Shown piece by piece: positions 16,109-25,200 of a stretch of 64,000 bases of DNA. A program made the position numbers and the translations under genes. The stretch's first letter is position 1. Each line of letters opens with the position of its first letter. This stretch comes from Flavobacterium sp. (lineage in GTDB: Bacteria > Bacteroidota > Bacteroidia > Flavobacteriales > Flavobacteriaceae). The stretch is taken from positions 1,115,001 through 1,179,000 of the forward strand of contig NZ_JBCNKR010000004.1 in NCBI RefSeq assembly GCF_039595935.1, in the 5' to 3' direction. Under the pieces are notes generated by a model. It was not told the DNA's origin. It saw nothing but the letters and a program-made list of their open reading frames with translations, and did no database searches.

Positions 16109-17608
16109 ATGAAAACGACAAACTCATTATCGCAATCTCACAAGATTTTGTTTTTAAATACATTGGCTTTTACAGTGTGTTTTGCCTGCTGGACATTAAA
16201 CGGGGTTTTAGTAACCTTTTTAGTCGATAACGGAATTTTCCACTGGAACGTGGTTCAGGTTGGATGGCTCTTAGGAATTCCAATTCTAACAGGATCAATT
16301 ATGCGCCTTCCTATCGGAATATTAACCGATAAATTTGGCGGAAAATATGTTTTTTCTCTTTTATTATTATTGAGTTCTATTCCGTTGTTTCTTCTTCCTT
16401 ATGCCGACAGTTTTTTTATGTTTGCTTTACTTAGTTTTTTCTTCGGAATGGTTGGAACAAGTTTCGCAGTTGGAGTTGGTTATACTTCGATTTGGTATCC
16501 AAAAGAATGGCAGGGACGCGCTTTAGGAATTTTCGGAATGGGAAATGCCGGTGCAGCTATTACCACTTTTCTTGCTCCTTCCCTATTAAATCATTTTTCT
16601 GTTGATGATCCTCAAAACGGCTGGAAAATACTTCCAATTATTTATGCAATTTCTTTAGTTGTAATTGGCGTTGCGTTTTTACTTTTCACTCAAAATAAAA
16701 AACCAGAAAGCAGTACCAAAACGGTTTCACAAATGCTTATTCCGTTAAAATCTCAAAGAGTTTGGCGTTTTGGAGCTTATTATTTCTTAGTATTTGGCTG
16801 TTTTGTTGCGTATTCACAATGGCTTTTACCAAACTTTATGAACGTTTACCAAACCAGTTTAGTAATGGGCGGTTTATTTGCCACTATGTTTAGCCTTCCG
16901 TCTGGCGTAATCAGAGCATTTGGAGGTTATTTATCAGATAAATTCGGAGCCAGAAAAGTAATGTATTGGGTTTTAGGATCATCAGTAGCATTAAGTGCTT
17001 TACTGGCTATTCCGAAAATGGAAATTACAACAACAGGTCCTGGAGTTTTGGCAACTAAAAAAGGAACTATCACCGCTGTAAGTAACGATAATATCAAAAT
17101 AGGCGAAACCGATTTTGCAGTGGCTCAGAAAAAAGAAAACCTTGCCGAAAATGCTATTTTTCCAACCAAAACTTCGTGGCAGCAAGTTGTTGTTGCAGAA
17201 AACCAAAGTGTAAAGAAAAAAGAACTTCTGGCAAAAGGAATCACTGTGATTAAGTTTGATGCCAATATGTGGGTTTTCCTTATACTGGTAATTCTGATTG
17301 GAATTTCATGGGGAATTGGAAAAGCGGCTGTTTACAAACATATTCCGGAATATTTCCCTAATGAAGTTGGAGTTGTGGGTGGAATGGTTGGAATGATTGG
17401 CGGATTAGGCGGTTTCTTTGGGCCGATAATCTTTGGATATTTATTAACCGCAACTGGAATCTGGTCTAGTTCCTGGATTTTTATATTACTTTTTTCAACA
17501 GGTTGTTTGGTCTGGATGCATTATACAATCACCAAAACAATTAAACAAAAACAACCAAAACCAGAAAAATCAACTGAAAAACAAGCACTTATACCAGCTG
17601 TAAACTAA
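16109..17608 (+). CDS. narK: NarK-type nitrate/nitrite transporter (MFS) with inserted soluble domain
   Basis: 499-aa inner-membrane major facilitator protein with about 12 membrane helices. NarK-like features include GMGNAGAAITTFLAP and the glycine-rich GGMVGMIGGLGGFFGP near residue 430. The loop RLPIGILTDKFGGKY carries the MFS A motif. An unusual segment of about 80 residues (304-386, from MEITTTGPG to FDANMW) sits between helices; it is polar, beta-rich and ends with a VKKKELLAKG turn resembling biotinyl/lipoyl-like barrels. Its place between nirB and the porin, and the shared operator, indicate nitrate uptake. Confidence 0.88.
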   Translation: MKTTNSLSQSHKILFLNTLAFTVCFACWTLNGVLVTFLVDNGIFHWNVVQVGWLLGIPILTGSIMRLPIGILTDKFGGKYVFSLLLLLSSIPLFLLPYADSFFMFALLSFFFGMVGTSFAVGVGYTSIWYPKEWQGRALGIFGMGNAGAAITTFLAPSLLNHFSVDDPQNGWKILPIIYAISLVVIGVAFLLFTQNKKPESSTKTVSQMLIPLKSQRVWRFGAYYFLVFGCFVAYSQWLLPNFMNVYQTSLVMGGLFATMFSLPSGVIRAFGGYLSDKFGARKVMYWVLGSSVALSALLAIPKMEITTTGPGVLATKKGTITAVSNDNIKIGETDFAVAQKKENLAENAIFPTKTSWQQVVVAENQSVKKKELLAKGITVIKFDANMWVFLILVILIGISWGIGKAAVYKHIPEYFPNEVGVVGGMVGMIGGLGGFFGPIIFGYLLTATGIWSSSWIFILLFSTGCLVWMHYTITKTIKQKQPKPEKSTEKQALIPAVN

Positions 17609-17686
17609 AATGAAAAATAATGGCATTTATCATTAATAAAGGCTTATTTTTCTTATAAATTTACCCATCAAAAAAATTACCAGTTT

Positions 17687-18940
17687 ATGAAAAAAATAAT
17701 TTTGTTTTTACTTTTAGCAACCGGTGCTTTTGTACAAGCTCAGGAACTAGACGTAAATTTACAAGTAAGACCACGTTTTGAATATAGAAATGGGTATAAA
17801 ACACTTTTGCCGGAAGGTCAGAAAGGAACTTCGCAAATTTCTCAACGTTCTCGTTTAAATTTCAATTACAAACAAGAAGATTTAATAGTAAAATTGACTC
17901 TTCAAAATACCAGAACCTGGGGAGATGTTCCTACTGCAACTGTTTCTGATAAAAATGGAGTTGCTGTTTTTGAAGCCTGGGCACAATACAATTTTACCGA
18001 AAAATGGAGCGCCAGAATGGGACGTCAGGTTCTTTCATACGATAATCAGCGTATTTTGGGTGAAATGGACTGGGCGCAGCAAGCACAAAGCCACGATGCT
18101 TTTATTGTGAGTTTTCATACTGAAAAACAGAAATTAGATTTTGGAGGTGCTTACAATTCTACAGCCGAAAACACTGTTCAAACACCTTATACTGTTGCCA
18201 ATTATAAAGCTTTGCAATATGCATGGTATCATAACCAATTTAGTGATGCTTTTGGCTTAAGCTTTTTGGCGTTAAATACGGGTTATGAATATGCGAATGC
18301 TGATGCTAAATTATTAGTTGACTACAAACAAACATTCGGGCCTTATTTAGCTTACAAAACAAGTAAAATTGACAGTAATCTTTGGTTCTACGGTCAAACC
18401 GGAAAAAGCACAGACAGACAAGTCAGCGCCTGGAATGCTGCTGCTAATTTCAATTACAGCGTTACAGATGCTTTTAAAGCTGGTTTAGGATATGAATTTT
18501 TATCCGGAAAAGATACAAATGACGGAAGTACTGTGATTAAATCATTCAATCCTATTTTTGGAACCAACCACGGTTTTAACGGTTTCATGGATTACTTTTA
18601 TGTTGGAAACCACTTAAACAGTGTGGGCTTACAAGATGCCTTCATCAAATTAAGCTACAATGTAAACAAATGGCAATTTGGTTTAAGTCCGCATGTGTTT
18701 TTATCTGCTGCTGATGTGGTTACGCCATTAAATGAAAAAATGGATTCGTATTTAGGAACTGAGATCGATGCTTCTTTTGGTTATAACTTCAAAAAAGACA
18801 TCACGGTTACAGGAGGTTACTCTCAAATGTTTGGTTCTAAAACAATGGAATTCATTAAAAACGGAGATGCTGGTCATACTAATAATTGGGCCTGGTTATC
18901 GATATCTGTAAATCCAAGAATTTTTAGCTGGAAAAAATAA
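17687..18940 (+). CDS. Alginate-export-family outer-membrane porin
   Basis: 417-aa beta-barrel protein with signal peptide MKKIILFLLLATGAFVQAQ. The mature part matches the alginate export (AlgE-like) family: VRPRFEYRNGY near the start, SQRSRLNFNYK, the ARMGRQVLSYDNQRILGEMD block, repeated amphipathic strands and a final strand ending in WKK. The family name comes from AlgE, but members beside nitrate genes probably serve as channels for small anions. It begins 78 bp after the NarK-like gene. A role in nitrate passage is inferred from context. Confidence 0.82.
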   Translation: MKKIILFLLLATGAFVQAQELDVNLQVRPRFEYRNGYKTLLPEGQKGTSQISQRSRLNFNYKQEDLIVKLTLQNTRTWGDVPTATVSDKNGVAVFEAWAQYNFTEKWSARMGRQVLSYDNQRILGEMDWAQQAQSHDAFIVSFHTEKQKLDFGGAYNSTAENTVQTPYTVANYKALQYAWYHNQFSDAFGLSFLALNTGYEYANADAKLLVDYKQTFGPYLAYKTSKIDSNLWFYGQTGKSTDRQVSAWNAAANFNYSVTDAFKAGLGYEFLSGKDTNDGSTVIKSFNPIFGTNHGFNGFMDYFYVGNHLNSVGLQDAFIKLSYNVNKWQFGLSPHVFLSAADVVTPLNEKMDSYLGTEIDASFGYNFKKDITVTGGYSQMFGSKTMEFIKNGDAGHTNNWAWLSISVNPRIFSWKK

Positions 18941-18968
18941 TTTTTCTTCAAAATAAACCTATAAATTT

Positions 18969-19008
18969 TACCCTTTTTTTATTTCTTAAAAAAGGGTATT
19001 TTTTTTTC
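18969..19008 (+). terminator. Strong intrinsic terminator after the porin gene
   Basis: TACCCTTTTTT (18969-18979) pairs with AAAAAAGGGTA (18988-18998), followed by a run of T at 18999-19007. Confidence 0.85.
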
Positions 19009-19081
19009 TTAATAAAAAGCTAATATATGTTTTAATTATTTATATTTGAGCAGATTATGAACCCCAATTCTATCTCACCTT

Positions 19082-19447
19082 ATGAAACAATTTTTAAAAC
19101 TATCAATGTTAACTTTCATTGTAGCGCAGCCTGGCATTGGTCAGAAATACAATGATGATTTAATTTCAAAAAACTCTGAAATTAACTTTGCAAAAACGCA
19201 AAAAAGAGGAATCAAAAAAAACAACATAGTGTATTATGTTGAAAATGATTTACAAACCATTTCAGCATACAAGCGAAGCAAATTGCAATGGCAGACTAAT
19301 GTAATTTCGGTTTGCGGAAAACCTAAAAAGGGACAACCTGAAATTAGATATGTAGGTTATAATTCAGACAAGCTGCTTATAGTGATCGGAAAACATAATT
19401 TTGCAGAAATTGATGTTAACAGTGGTGAAACAAAATTTGTTGGATAA
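19082..19447 (+). CDS. Small secreted protein of unknown function
   Basis: 121-aa protein with a probable signal sequence (MKQFLKLSMLTFIVAQPGIG). I do not recognise the family. The mature part is basic and beta-rich, with NNIVYYVENDLQTISAYKRS and a closing block KLLIVIGKHNFAEIDVNSGE that recalls a single blade of a PQQ-type propeller. It lies alone after a terminator. Confidence 0.65.
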   Translation: MKQFLKLSMLTFIVAQPGIGQKYNDDLISKNSEINFAKTQKRGIKKNNIVYYVENDLQTISAYKRSKLQWQTNVISVCGKPKKGQPEIRYVGYNSDKLLIVIGKHNFAEIDVNSGETKFVG

Positions 19448-19560
19448 GTTTTAAAAAGATTTTTTAATTTAATAACAGTTTAAAAAAATTAAAGAACGAG
19501 TTAAAAAATTTTATTAAAATTATACTTTTAATGCGTTTAAATTTTCATAAATTATAAAAT

Positions 19561-19591
19561 AAAAAAGAGAGCTTTAGAGCTCTCTTTTTTT
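19561..19591. terminator. Bidirectional terminator
   Basis: AGAGAGCT (19566-19573) pairs perfectly with AGCTCTCT (19578-19585) across a 4-nt loop, with an A run before and a T run after it. It lies directly beside the tRNA remnants, as a terminator after a minus-strand tRNA array would. Confidence 0.75.
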
Positions 19592-19595
19592 GATA

Positions 19596-19628
19596 AGTCT
19601 ACTGTTCTACCAACTGAACTATACCCCC
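19596..19628 (-). pseudogene. 5' half of a tRNA (remnant)
   Basis: On the minus strand the segment begins GGGGGTATAGTTCAGTTGGT and continues AGAACAGTAGACT: an acceptor strand, a D-arm with the conserved GTTGGTAGA, and the 5' side of an anticodon stem. The sequence then breaks off before any anticodon loop, so no functional tRNA can form. Confidence 0.6.
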
Positions 19629-19647
19629 ATAAAAGTGTAGTAATTAG

Positions 19648-19686
19648 TGGAGATAGCCGGACTCGAACCGGCGACACATAGATTAG
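19648..19686 (-). pseudogene. 3' half of a different tRNA (remnant)
   Basis: On the minus strand GCCGG-TTCGAGT-CCGGC forms a complete T arm, followed by acceptor strand TATCTCC and discriminator A, without encoded CCA. The acceptor does not pair with the neighbouring 5' half (which would need TACCCCC), so the two pieces come from two tRNAs. Upstream of the T arm the anticodon arm is incomplete. Confidence 0.6.
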
Positions 19687-19894
19687 ATTTTTAATTATTA
19701 ACTACTATACAAAGGTACATTTTTCGCTTTAAATAAACCAGTTATTTCTTATAAAAACTTTCTATTTAACTATTAATAATCCTTATGCATAAATTTCATC
19801 ATCATGTTATATATTCTTCATAAATTAACTAAAAAAATTTAAGAAAGCTTGCTGAAATAATTTACAAAATAGAAAATCAAAAATTTAGTCTCAA

Positions 19895-20608
19895 ATGAAA
19901 CTCATAGCCTGGAACTGCAACATGGCATTCAGAAAAAAAGCAGAATTCATTCTCGCTCATAATCCTGATATTGTTGTAATTTCAGAATGTGAAAACCCGG
20001 AAAAATTAAAATTTTCACCGAATGTTCAATTGCCAAACGACATACTTTGGTACGGAACAAATCCGCATAAAGGAGTTGGCGTTTTCTCATATAGCGATTA
20101 TCGGTTTCAATTGTTAGAATGCCACAATCCTAATTTTAAAAATATTTTACCAATTTCCGTAACAGGCGGAAAAATCGATTTTACACTATTTGCGGTCTGG
20201 GCAAATAATCCCGAGGACAAAGACGGACAATATGTTACCCAAGTCTGGAAAGCCATTAACTATTATGAAAATCTGATTAAAGAAACTAAAACCATCTTAA
20301 TTGGAGATTTCAACAGCAACACCATTTGGGATAAACCCCGAAGAGAAGGTAACCACACAACGGTTGTAAACAAATTGGCAGAGAAAAATATTTGGAGTAC
20401 CTATCATAAATATTTTAATCAAATTCAGGGCAAAGAAGAGCATCCAACTTTATATCTTTATAGACACGAAAACAAGCCTTATCATCTTGATTATTGTTTT
20501 GCTTCTAATGATTTTATTGAAGCCTTAGAAAGCGTTCAAATAGGAACTTATCAAGAATGGACAACGCTTAGTGATCATAAACCTATAATAATTAAATTCA
20601 ATTTGTAA
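19895..20608 (+). CDS. Endonuclease/exonuclease/phosphatase-family protein
   Basis: 237-aa protein of the EEP superfamily (DNase I and AP endonuclease fold). Catalytic motifs appear in order: IAWNCNM at the start (Asn8), the acidic metal ligand in [23 protein letters not shown] (Asp and Asn pair), YHLDYCFAS and the final SDHKPIII His. There is no signal peptide, so it is probably cytosolic. It ends 1 nt before a methyltransferase gene. The substrate is unknown. Confidence 0.88.
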   Translation: MKLIAWNCNMAFRKKAEFILAHNPDIVVISECENPEKLKFSPNVQLPNDILWYGTNPHKGVGVFSYSDYRFQLLECHNPNFKNILPISVTGGKIDFTLFAVWANNPEDKDGQYVTQVWKAINYYENLIKETKTILIGDFNSNTIWDKPRREGNHTTVVNKLAEKNIWSTYHKYFNQIQGKEEHPTLYLYRHENKPYHLDYCFASNDFIEALESVQIGTYQEWTTLSDHKPIIIKFNL

Positions 20609-20609
20609 A

Positions 20610-21230
20610 ATGAACAATTGGACAAAAAGATGGGATGACCGTTACAGCACCGAAGAATTTGCATACGGCGAAGAACCCAACAATTACTTAAAAGAACAAC
20701 TGGAAAAATTAAATCCGGGAACCATTCTTTTTCCCGCTGAAGGCGAAGGTCGAAATGCCGTTTTTGCGGCCAAACTAGACTGGAAAGTTTCTGCTTTTGA
20801 TATTAGCGAAGAAGGCAGAAACAAAGCCTTAAAACTTGCTGAAGCAAACAACGTTTCAATCGATTATCAAATTGGCGAACTGGAAACTTTAGATTTTCAG
20901 GAATCACAATTTGACTGTATTGCTTTAATTTACGCTCACTTTCCAGCAGAAATCAAATCGGATATTCATAAACACCTGGATACATTATTAAAAAAAGACG
21001 GCATTATTATTTTTGAAGCTTTCAGTAAAAAACATTTGGAATACGTAACAAAAAACGAAAAAGTGGGCGGGCCAAAAGACATTGAATCTCTTTTTTCAAT
21101 AGAAGAAATCAAAACCGATTTTCCAAATTATGAAATCATCGAATTGGAAGAAAAAGAAATTGAACTCAGCGAAGGTTTATTCCATAACGGAACGGGTTCT
21201 GTAATTCGATTTGTTGGAAGAAAAAAATAA
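20610..21230 (+). CDS. SAM-dependent methyltransferase (TehB-like)
   Basis: 206-aa class I methyltransferase. It opens [20 protein letters not shown], as in the tellurite-resistance TehB and thiopurine methyltransferase group. Motif I is degenerate but recognisable as [16 protein letters not shown], followed by [10 protein letters not shown] and [12 protein letters not shown]. It is joined to the nuclease gene by a 1-nt gap. The substrate is not known; a detoxifying role is possible. Confidence 0.85.
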   Translation: MNNWTKRWDDRYSTEEFAYGEEPNNYLKEQLEKLNPGTILFPAEGEGRNAVFAAKLDWKVSAFDISEEGRNKALKLAEANNVSIDYQIGELETLDFQESQFDCIALIYAHFPAEIKSDIHKHLDTLLKKDGIIIFEAFSKKHLEYVTKNEKVGGPKDIESLFSIEEIKTDFPNYEIIELEEKEIELSEGLFHNGTGSVIRFVGRKK

Positions 21231-21244
21231 ATTACATTCGTCGT

Positions 21245-21266
21245 GAGACGCATTGCGGTGCGTCTC
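21245..21266. repeat. GAGACGCA hairpin repeat
   Basis: GAGACGCA (21245-21252) pairs with TGCGTCTC (21259-21266) across a 6-nt loop. It is a compact palindrome in the gap between two convergent genes and may serve as a terminator. Confidence 0.55.
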
Positions 21267-21302
21267 TACAAAAAAACTCAATTTCTTATTTTTGAAAATA
21301 CA

Positions 21303-21318
21303 TACGTATTAGTACGTA
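21303..21318. promoter_or_regulatory. Orphan copy of the 16-bp nitrate operator
   Basis: TACGTATTAGTACGTA is close to the TAmGTA-N4-TACkTA consensus. It lies between the 3' ends of the methyltransferase (plus) and the Crp/Fnr gene (minus), where no gene start is visible. Confidence 0.45.
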
Positions 21319-21386
21319 ATAAACCTCTAAAATATTTATATCCCACAAATAAAAACCTTTGATCCTTAGCAACTTAGAGCCTCAAA

Positions 21387-22091
21387 TCAAAAATATTTAT
21401 GCTCCATAATTTCTGCACGTAAAGCAGAAACCTTCAAAATCCCAATTCGTTTTCCAACAGTCTGAATCAAAGCTTCTTTTTTAAGACTTGAAATTACTCG
21501 AATAGCCTGTTCTTCAGTAGTTCCTGCAAAATCAGCAATTTCTTTTCGCGAAAGATCAATATCAATTAAACCATTGATTTGTCCGAACTTGCGATGAATA
21601 TAAAGCAGCAAATCAATCACACGTTCGCGAACATTCATGTGAGCAATTTTACGAATATTGTTTTCACTTTTGTTTAATTCCTCGGCATAAAAAAGCATCA
21701 AAGCATAAGTAAACTCCGGAATATGCTGCAAAATCTCCAGCATAGTTTCGTTGCTAAAATTGCACAAAAGAGTATCTTCCAATGCATAAGCACCAATTAA
21801 GTATTTTTTATTGGTTGCAAATCCGCGAAAACCAATAATATCACCATTTGTAGTAAGTCTAACAATCTGTTCACGGCCGTTTATTCCTGTTTTTACGGTT
21901 TTCGCTTTTCCTTTACAAATAAAATAAAGTCCCTGCAAAGGTGCACCTTCCACAATAAACGGATCTGTTTTTTTGCAGACTACATGCTGTTTCTTAGCAA
22001 CATAGTCTGTCATCTGCTCCAAATGCAGGTGTTTCTTGATAAAACAATTTTCATTGGCACAAGAATAACAAAGGGTTTGTTCTTCTTTCAT
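21387..22091 (-). CDS. Crp/Fnr-family transcriptional regulator
   Basis: 234-aa regulator. The N-terminus carries CYSCANENC (Cys8, Cys11, Cys16), a cluster that could hold iron-sulfur or sense redox. Residues 30-145 form a cyclic-nucleotide-type beta roll (FIVEGAPLQGLYFICKGKAK, GDIIGFRGF). The C-terminal winged helix-turn-helix has SRKEIADFAGTTEEQAIRVI as recognition region. It is divergent from the nitrate reductase gene, with tandem copies of the palindromic operator in the 168-bp gap. It is the best candidate to bind the operators at nirB, narK, nasA and moeA, as activator or as a repressor. Confidence 0.92.
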   Translation of the reverse strand: MKEEQTLCYSCANENCFIKKHLHLEQMTDYVAKKQHVVCKKTDPFIVEGAPLQGLYFICKGKAKTVKTGINGREQIVRLTTNGDIIGFRGFATNKKYLIGAYALEDTLLCNFSNETMLEILQHIPEFTYALMLFYAEELNKSENNIRKIAHMNVRERVIDLLLYIHRKFGQINGLIDIDLSRKEIADFAGTTEEQAIRVISSLKKEALIQTVGKRIGILKVSALRAEIMEHKYF

Positions 22092-22166
22092 GAGTCCTAA
22101 TTTTAAAAACTAATTTCTTATTGCTCATTTTATTACATCAAAAATAAAAAAATAAATTCAAAAAAA

Positions 22167-22198
22167 TAAGTATTTATACGTAAAAATACTTATTTTTG
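22167..22198 (+). promoter_or_regulatory. nasA promoter with overlapping double operator
   Basis: Three half-sites at 10-bp spacing, TAAGTA (22167), TACGTA (22177) and TACTTA (22187), form two overlapping 16-mers. The last overlaps by two bases the -7 box TATTTTTG (22191-22198), which reads toward the nitrate reductase. There is no TTTG at -33. The region is shared with the divergent Crp/Fnr gene, so autoregulation is likely. Confidence 0.65.
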
Positions 22199-22259
22199 TA
22201 TACGTGATTTATTTACAACTAAAATAGATTTCAGAATTAGTATCTAAAAAAGTACTCTA

Positions 22260-25200
22260 ATGCAAAATACCAAAATCAAAACTACCTGTTCGTATTGCGG
22301 CGTTGGCTGTGGTATAATTGTAACCAATGATGCCAAAAACGGTGTGATGGTAGAAGGAGACAAAGATCATCCGGTAAATAAAGGAATGTTATGTTCTAAA
22401 GGAATGAATCTGCATTACGTAGTCAACGATACTTCTGACCGAATTTTATATCCGGAAATGCGCGGCAGTAAATCGTATCCGCTTGAGCGTGTAAGCTGGG
22501 ACACTGCTCTGGACCGCGCGGCGGCTGTTTTTTCTTCTATAATAAAAAAACATGGACCGGACAGTGTTGGATTTTATATTTCAGGACAATGTTTAACCGA
22601 GGAATATTATCTGGTAAACAAACTCGTAAAAGGTTTTTTAAAAACCAATAATATCGACACCAATTCCCGACTTTGCATGAGTTCTGCTGTTGTAGGTTAT
22701 AAAAAAACTTTTGGAGAAGATTCGGTTCCAATTGCTTATGATGATATTGAATTGGCCGATACGTTTTTAATCACAGGCGCAAATCCAGCTTGGTGCCACC
22801 CTATTCTATTTAGACGTTTAGAAAAACACAAAGAGAAAAATCCGAAAACAAAAATCATTGTTATCGATCCCAGACGAACTGATACTGCCGCTTTCGCCGA
22901 TTTGCATTTGCAGATTATTCCGGGTTCAGATATTATTTTATATCACGCTATTGCCAAACGTATTATTGAAAAAGGCTACGTAGATCATGATTTTGTAAAA
23001 AATCACGCAGAAAATTTCAAACAATATAAAGATTTAGTTTTAGGCACTTCACTTGAAAAAGCTTCTAAACTTTGCGGCATTTCGGTAAACGATATAAAAC
23101 TTGCTGCAGATCTTATTGGCAAAGCCAAAGGATTTATTTCGCTTTGGGCAATGGGATTAAACCAAAGTGCCGTTGGAGTTGATAAAAACACCGCATTGTT
23201 AAATTTATCATTATTAACGGGGCAAATAGGAAAACCAGGTTCTGGCCCTTTTTCTTTAACGGGACAACCCAACGCAATGGGCGGACGTGAAGTAGGCGGA
23301 ATGGCAACGCTTTTGGCTGCGCATAAAGACATTGCAAATCCAACGCATCGAAAAGAAGTTGCTGATTTTTGGGGTGTTGATGAAATCTCAGATAAACCGG
23401 GTTTAACCGCAACCGAAATGTTTGAAGCACTGGAATCGGGAAAAATGAAAGCCGTTTGGATTATCTGTACCAATCCATTAGTAAGTTTACCAGATTCGAG
23501 AAGAATCGAAAAAGCACTTCAAAAAGCTAAATTCGTGGTTGTTCAGGATATTTCGCATAATGCGGATACTGCAAAATTTGCCGATTTACTTTTACCTGCT
23601 GCAGGCTGGCTGGAAAAAGAAGGAACAATGACCAATTCTGAACGTCGTATTTCATATCTGCCAAAAGGAATTAATGCGCCCGGAGAAGCACTTCCAGATA
23701 TTGAAATCTTAATTCGTTTTGCTAAAAAAATGAATTTCAACGGTTTCAATTTTAATAATGCCGAAGAAATCTACAAAGAGCATTGTGCCCTTACTAAAAA
23801 CACGAATATTGACATTTCATTTTTAAACTATAATCGTTTAAAAACCGAAGGTACTTTTCAATGGCCTGTTCCCGATTATAATCATCCCGGAACGCCAAGA
23901 CTTTTTACGGATAAAAAATTCTATACGCCTTCGCAAAAAGCGATTTTTAATCTTCCCGTTTCAATAGAAAACACATCTGTTCAGCCAGATACCGAATTCC
24001 CTTTTATTTTAACAACTGGAAGAATCCGCGACCAATGGCATACGATGACTAAGACGGGAAAAGTATCTCGATTATTGACGCATATTCCGAGTCCGGTTTT
24101 GGAAATAAATCCAATTGATGCTTTTAAAAATGATATTAAAAACGGAAATATTGTAACCGTTTCCAGTAAAAATGGTGAGGTCAGAGTAAAAGCAAAAGTC
24201 ACCGATTCTATTAAAGAAAAAGTGGTTTTCCTGCCAATGCATTGGGGAAAACAACTCGAAAATGATTTAAACCGAACGAACAATTTAACAAATACCGTTG
24301 TCGATCCGATTTCAAAAGAACCTGATTTTAAGTTTACCACAGTTTCAATAAAAAAATATGTAAAACCATTTCAGAAAATTGCAATTGTCGGAGCTGGCGC
24401 AGCTTCCTTCCGATTCATTCAAAACTATCGTGAATTCAATACTACTGACGAAATTATTGTTTTTTCAAATGAAATAAATCCGTTTTACAATCGTGTTTTA
24501 CTTCCCGAATATATGACGGGAGAATTCAGCTGGGAACAACTTTTAAAAGTTAAAGATGGTGAAACTTTCAACAAGTTAAAAATAACCATGAAAGCGGGAG
24601 TTTCTATTGATAAAATAGACACTCAAAACAAAATTATAAAAGACAGTTTGGGCGAAACCTATACTTTCGATTCATTGATTCTGGCTACAGGAAGCCGTCC
24701 GTTTATTCCCGAAAATGCACAGCTGCATCTTCCCGGCCGATTTACCGTTAGAAGAAAAGAAGATGCTGATCGTTTAAAAAAACATCTTGACAGCACTAAT
24801 CTTCCGCCTGAAGAACAGCACGTTGTGATTATTGGTGGCGGGTTATTAGGTTTGGAATTAGCCGCTGCTTTAAAACACAAAAAAGTAAAAACGACTATAG
24901 TTCAAAGGGCTTCTCGTTTGATGGAACGTCAGCTCGATCGAATTTCAAGTAAATTATTAGCGGAAGAAGTTCAGCTTCGTGATATTCAGATTTATTTTGA
25001 TAATGAAGTCAGTACCGTTTTTGAAACCGATAATCCAAACGAAATCGAAATTGCGCTAAAAAGCGGTAAAATCTTAACAGCAAATGCGATTGTGTATACA
25101 ATTGGAACGATTCCGAATATTGAAATTGCCAGAGAAAGCGGTTTGGTGTGCGGACGCGGCGTAAAAGTCAATCAATATTTGCAAACCTCTAATCCTGATA

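Larger units (their letters stand above)
19448..19894. other. 447-bp gene-free stretch with terminator and tRNA remnants
   Basis: Apart from the hairpin at 19561-19591 and the two tRNA pieces at 19596-19686, this stretch is very AT-rich with no coding pattern. It ends in the leader of the nuclease gene at 19895. Confidence 0.6.

Noticed and set aside
19596..19686. A functional tRNA or tmRNA gene
   Set aside because: The acceptor strands of the two halves do not pair and no anticodon loop is complete.
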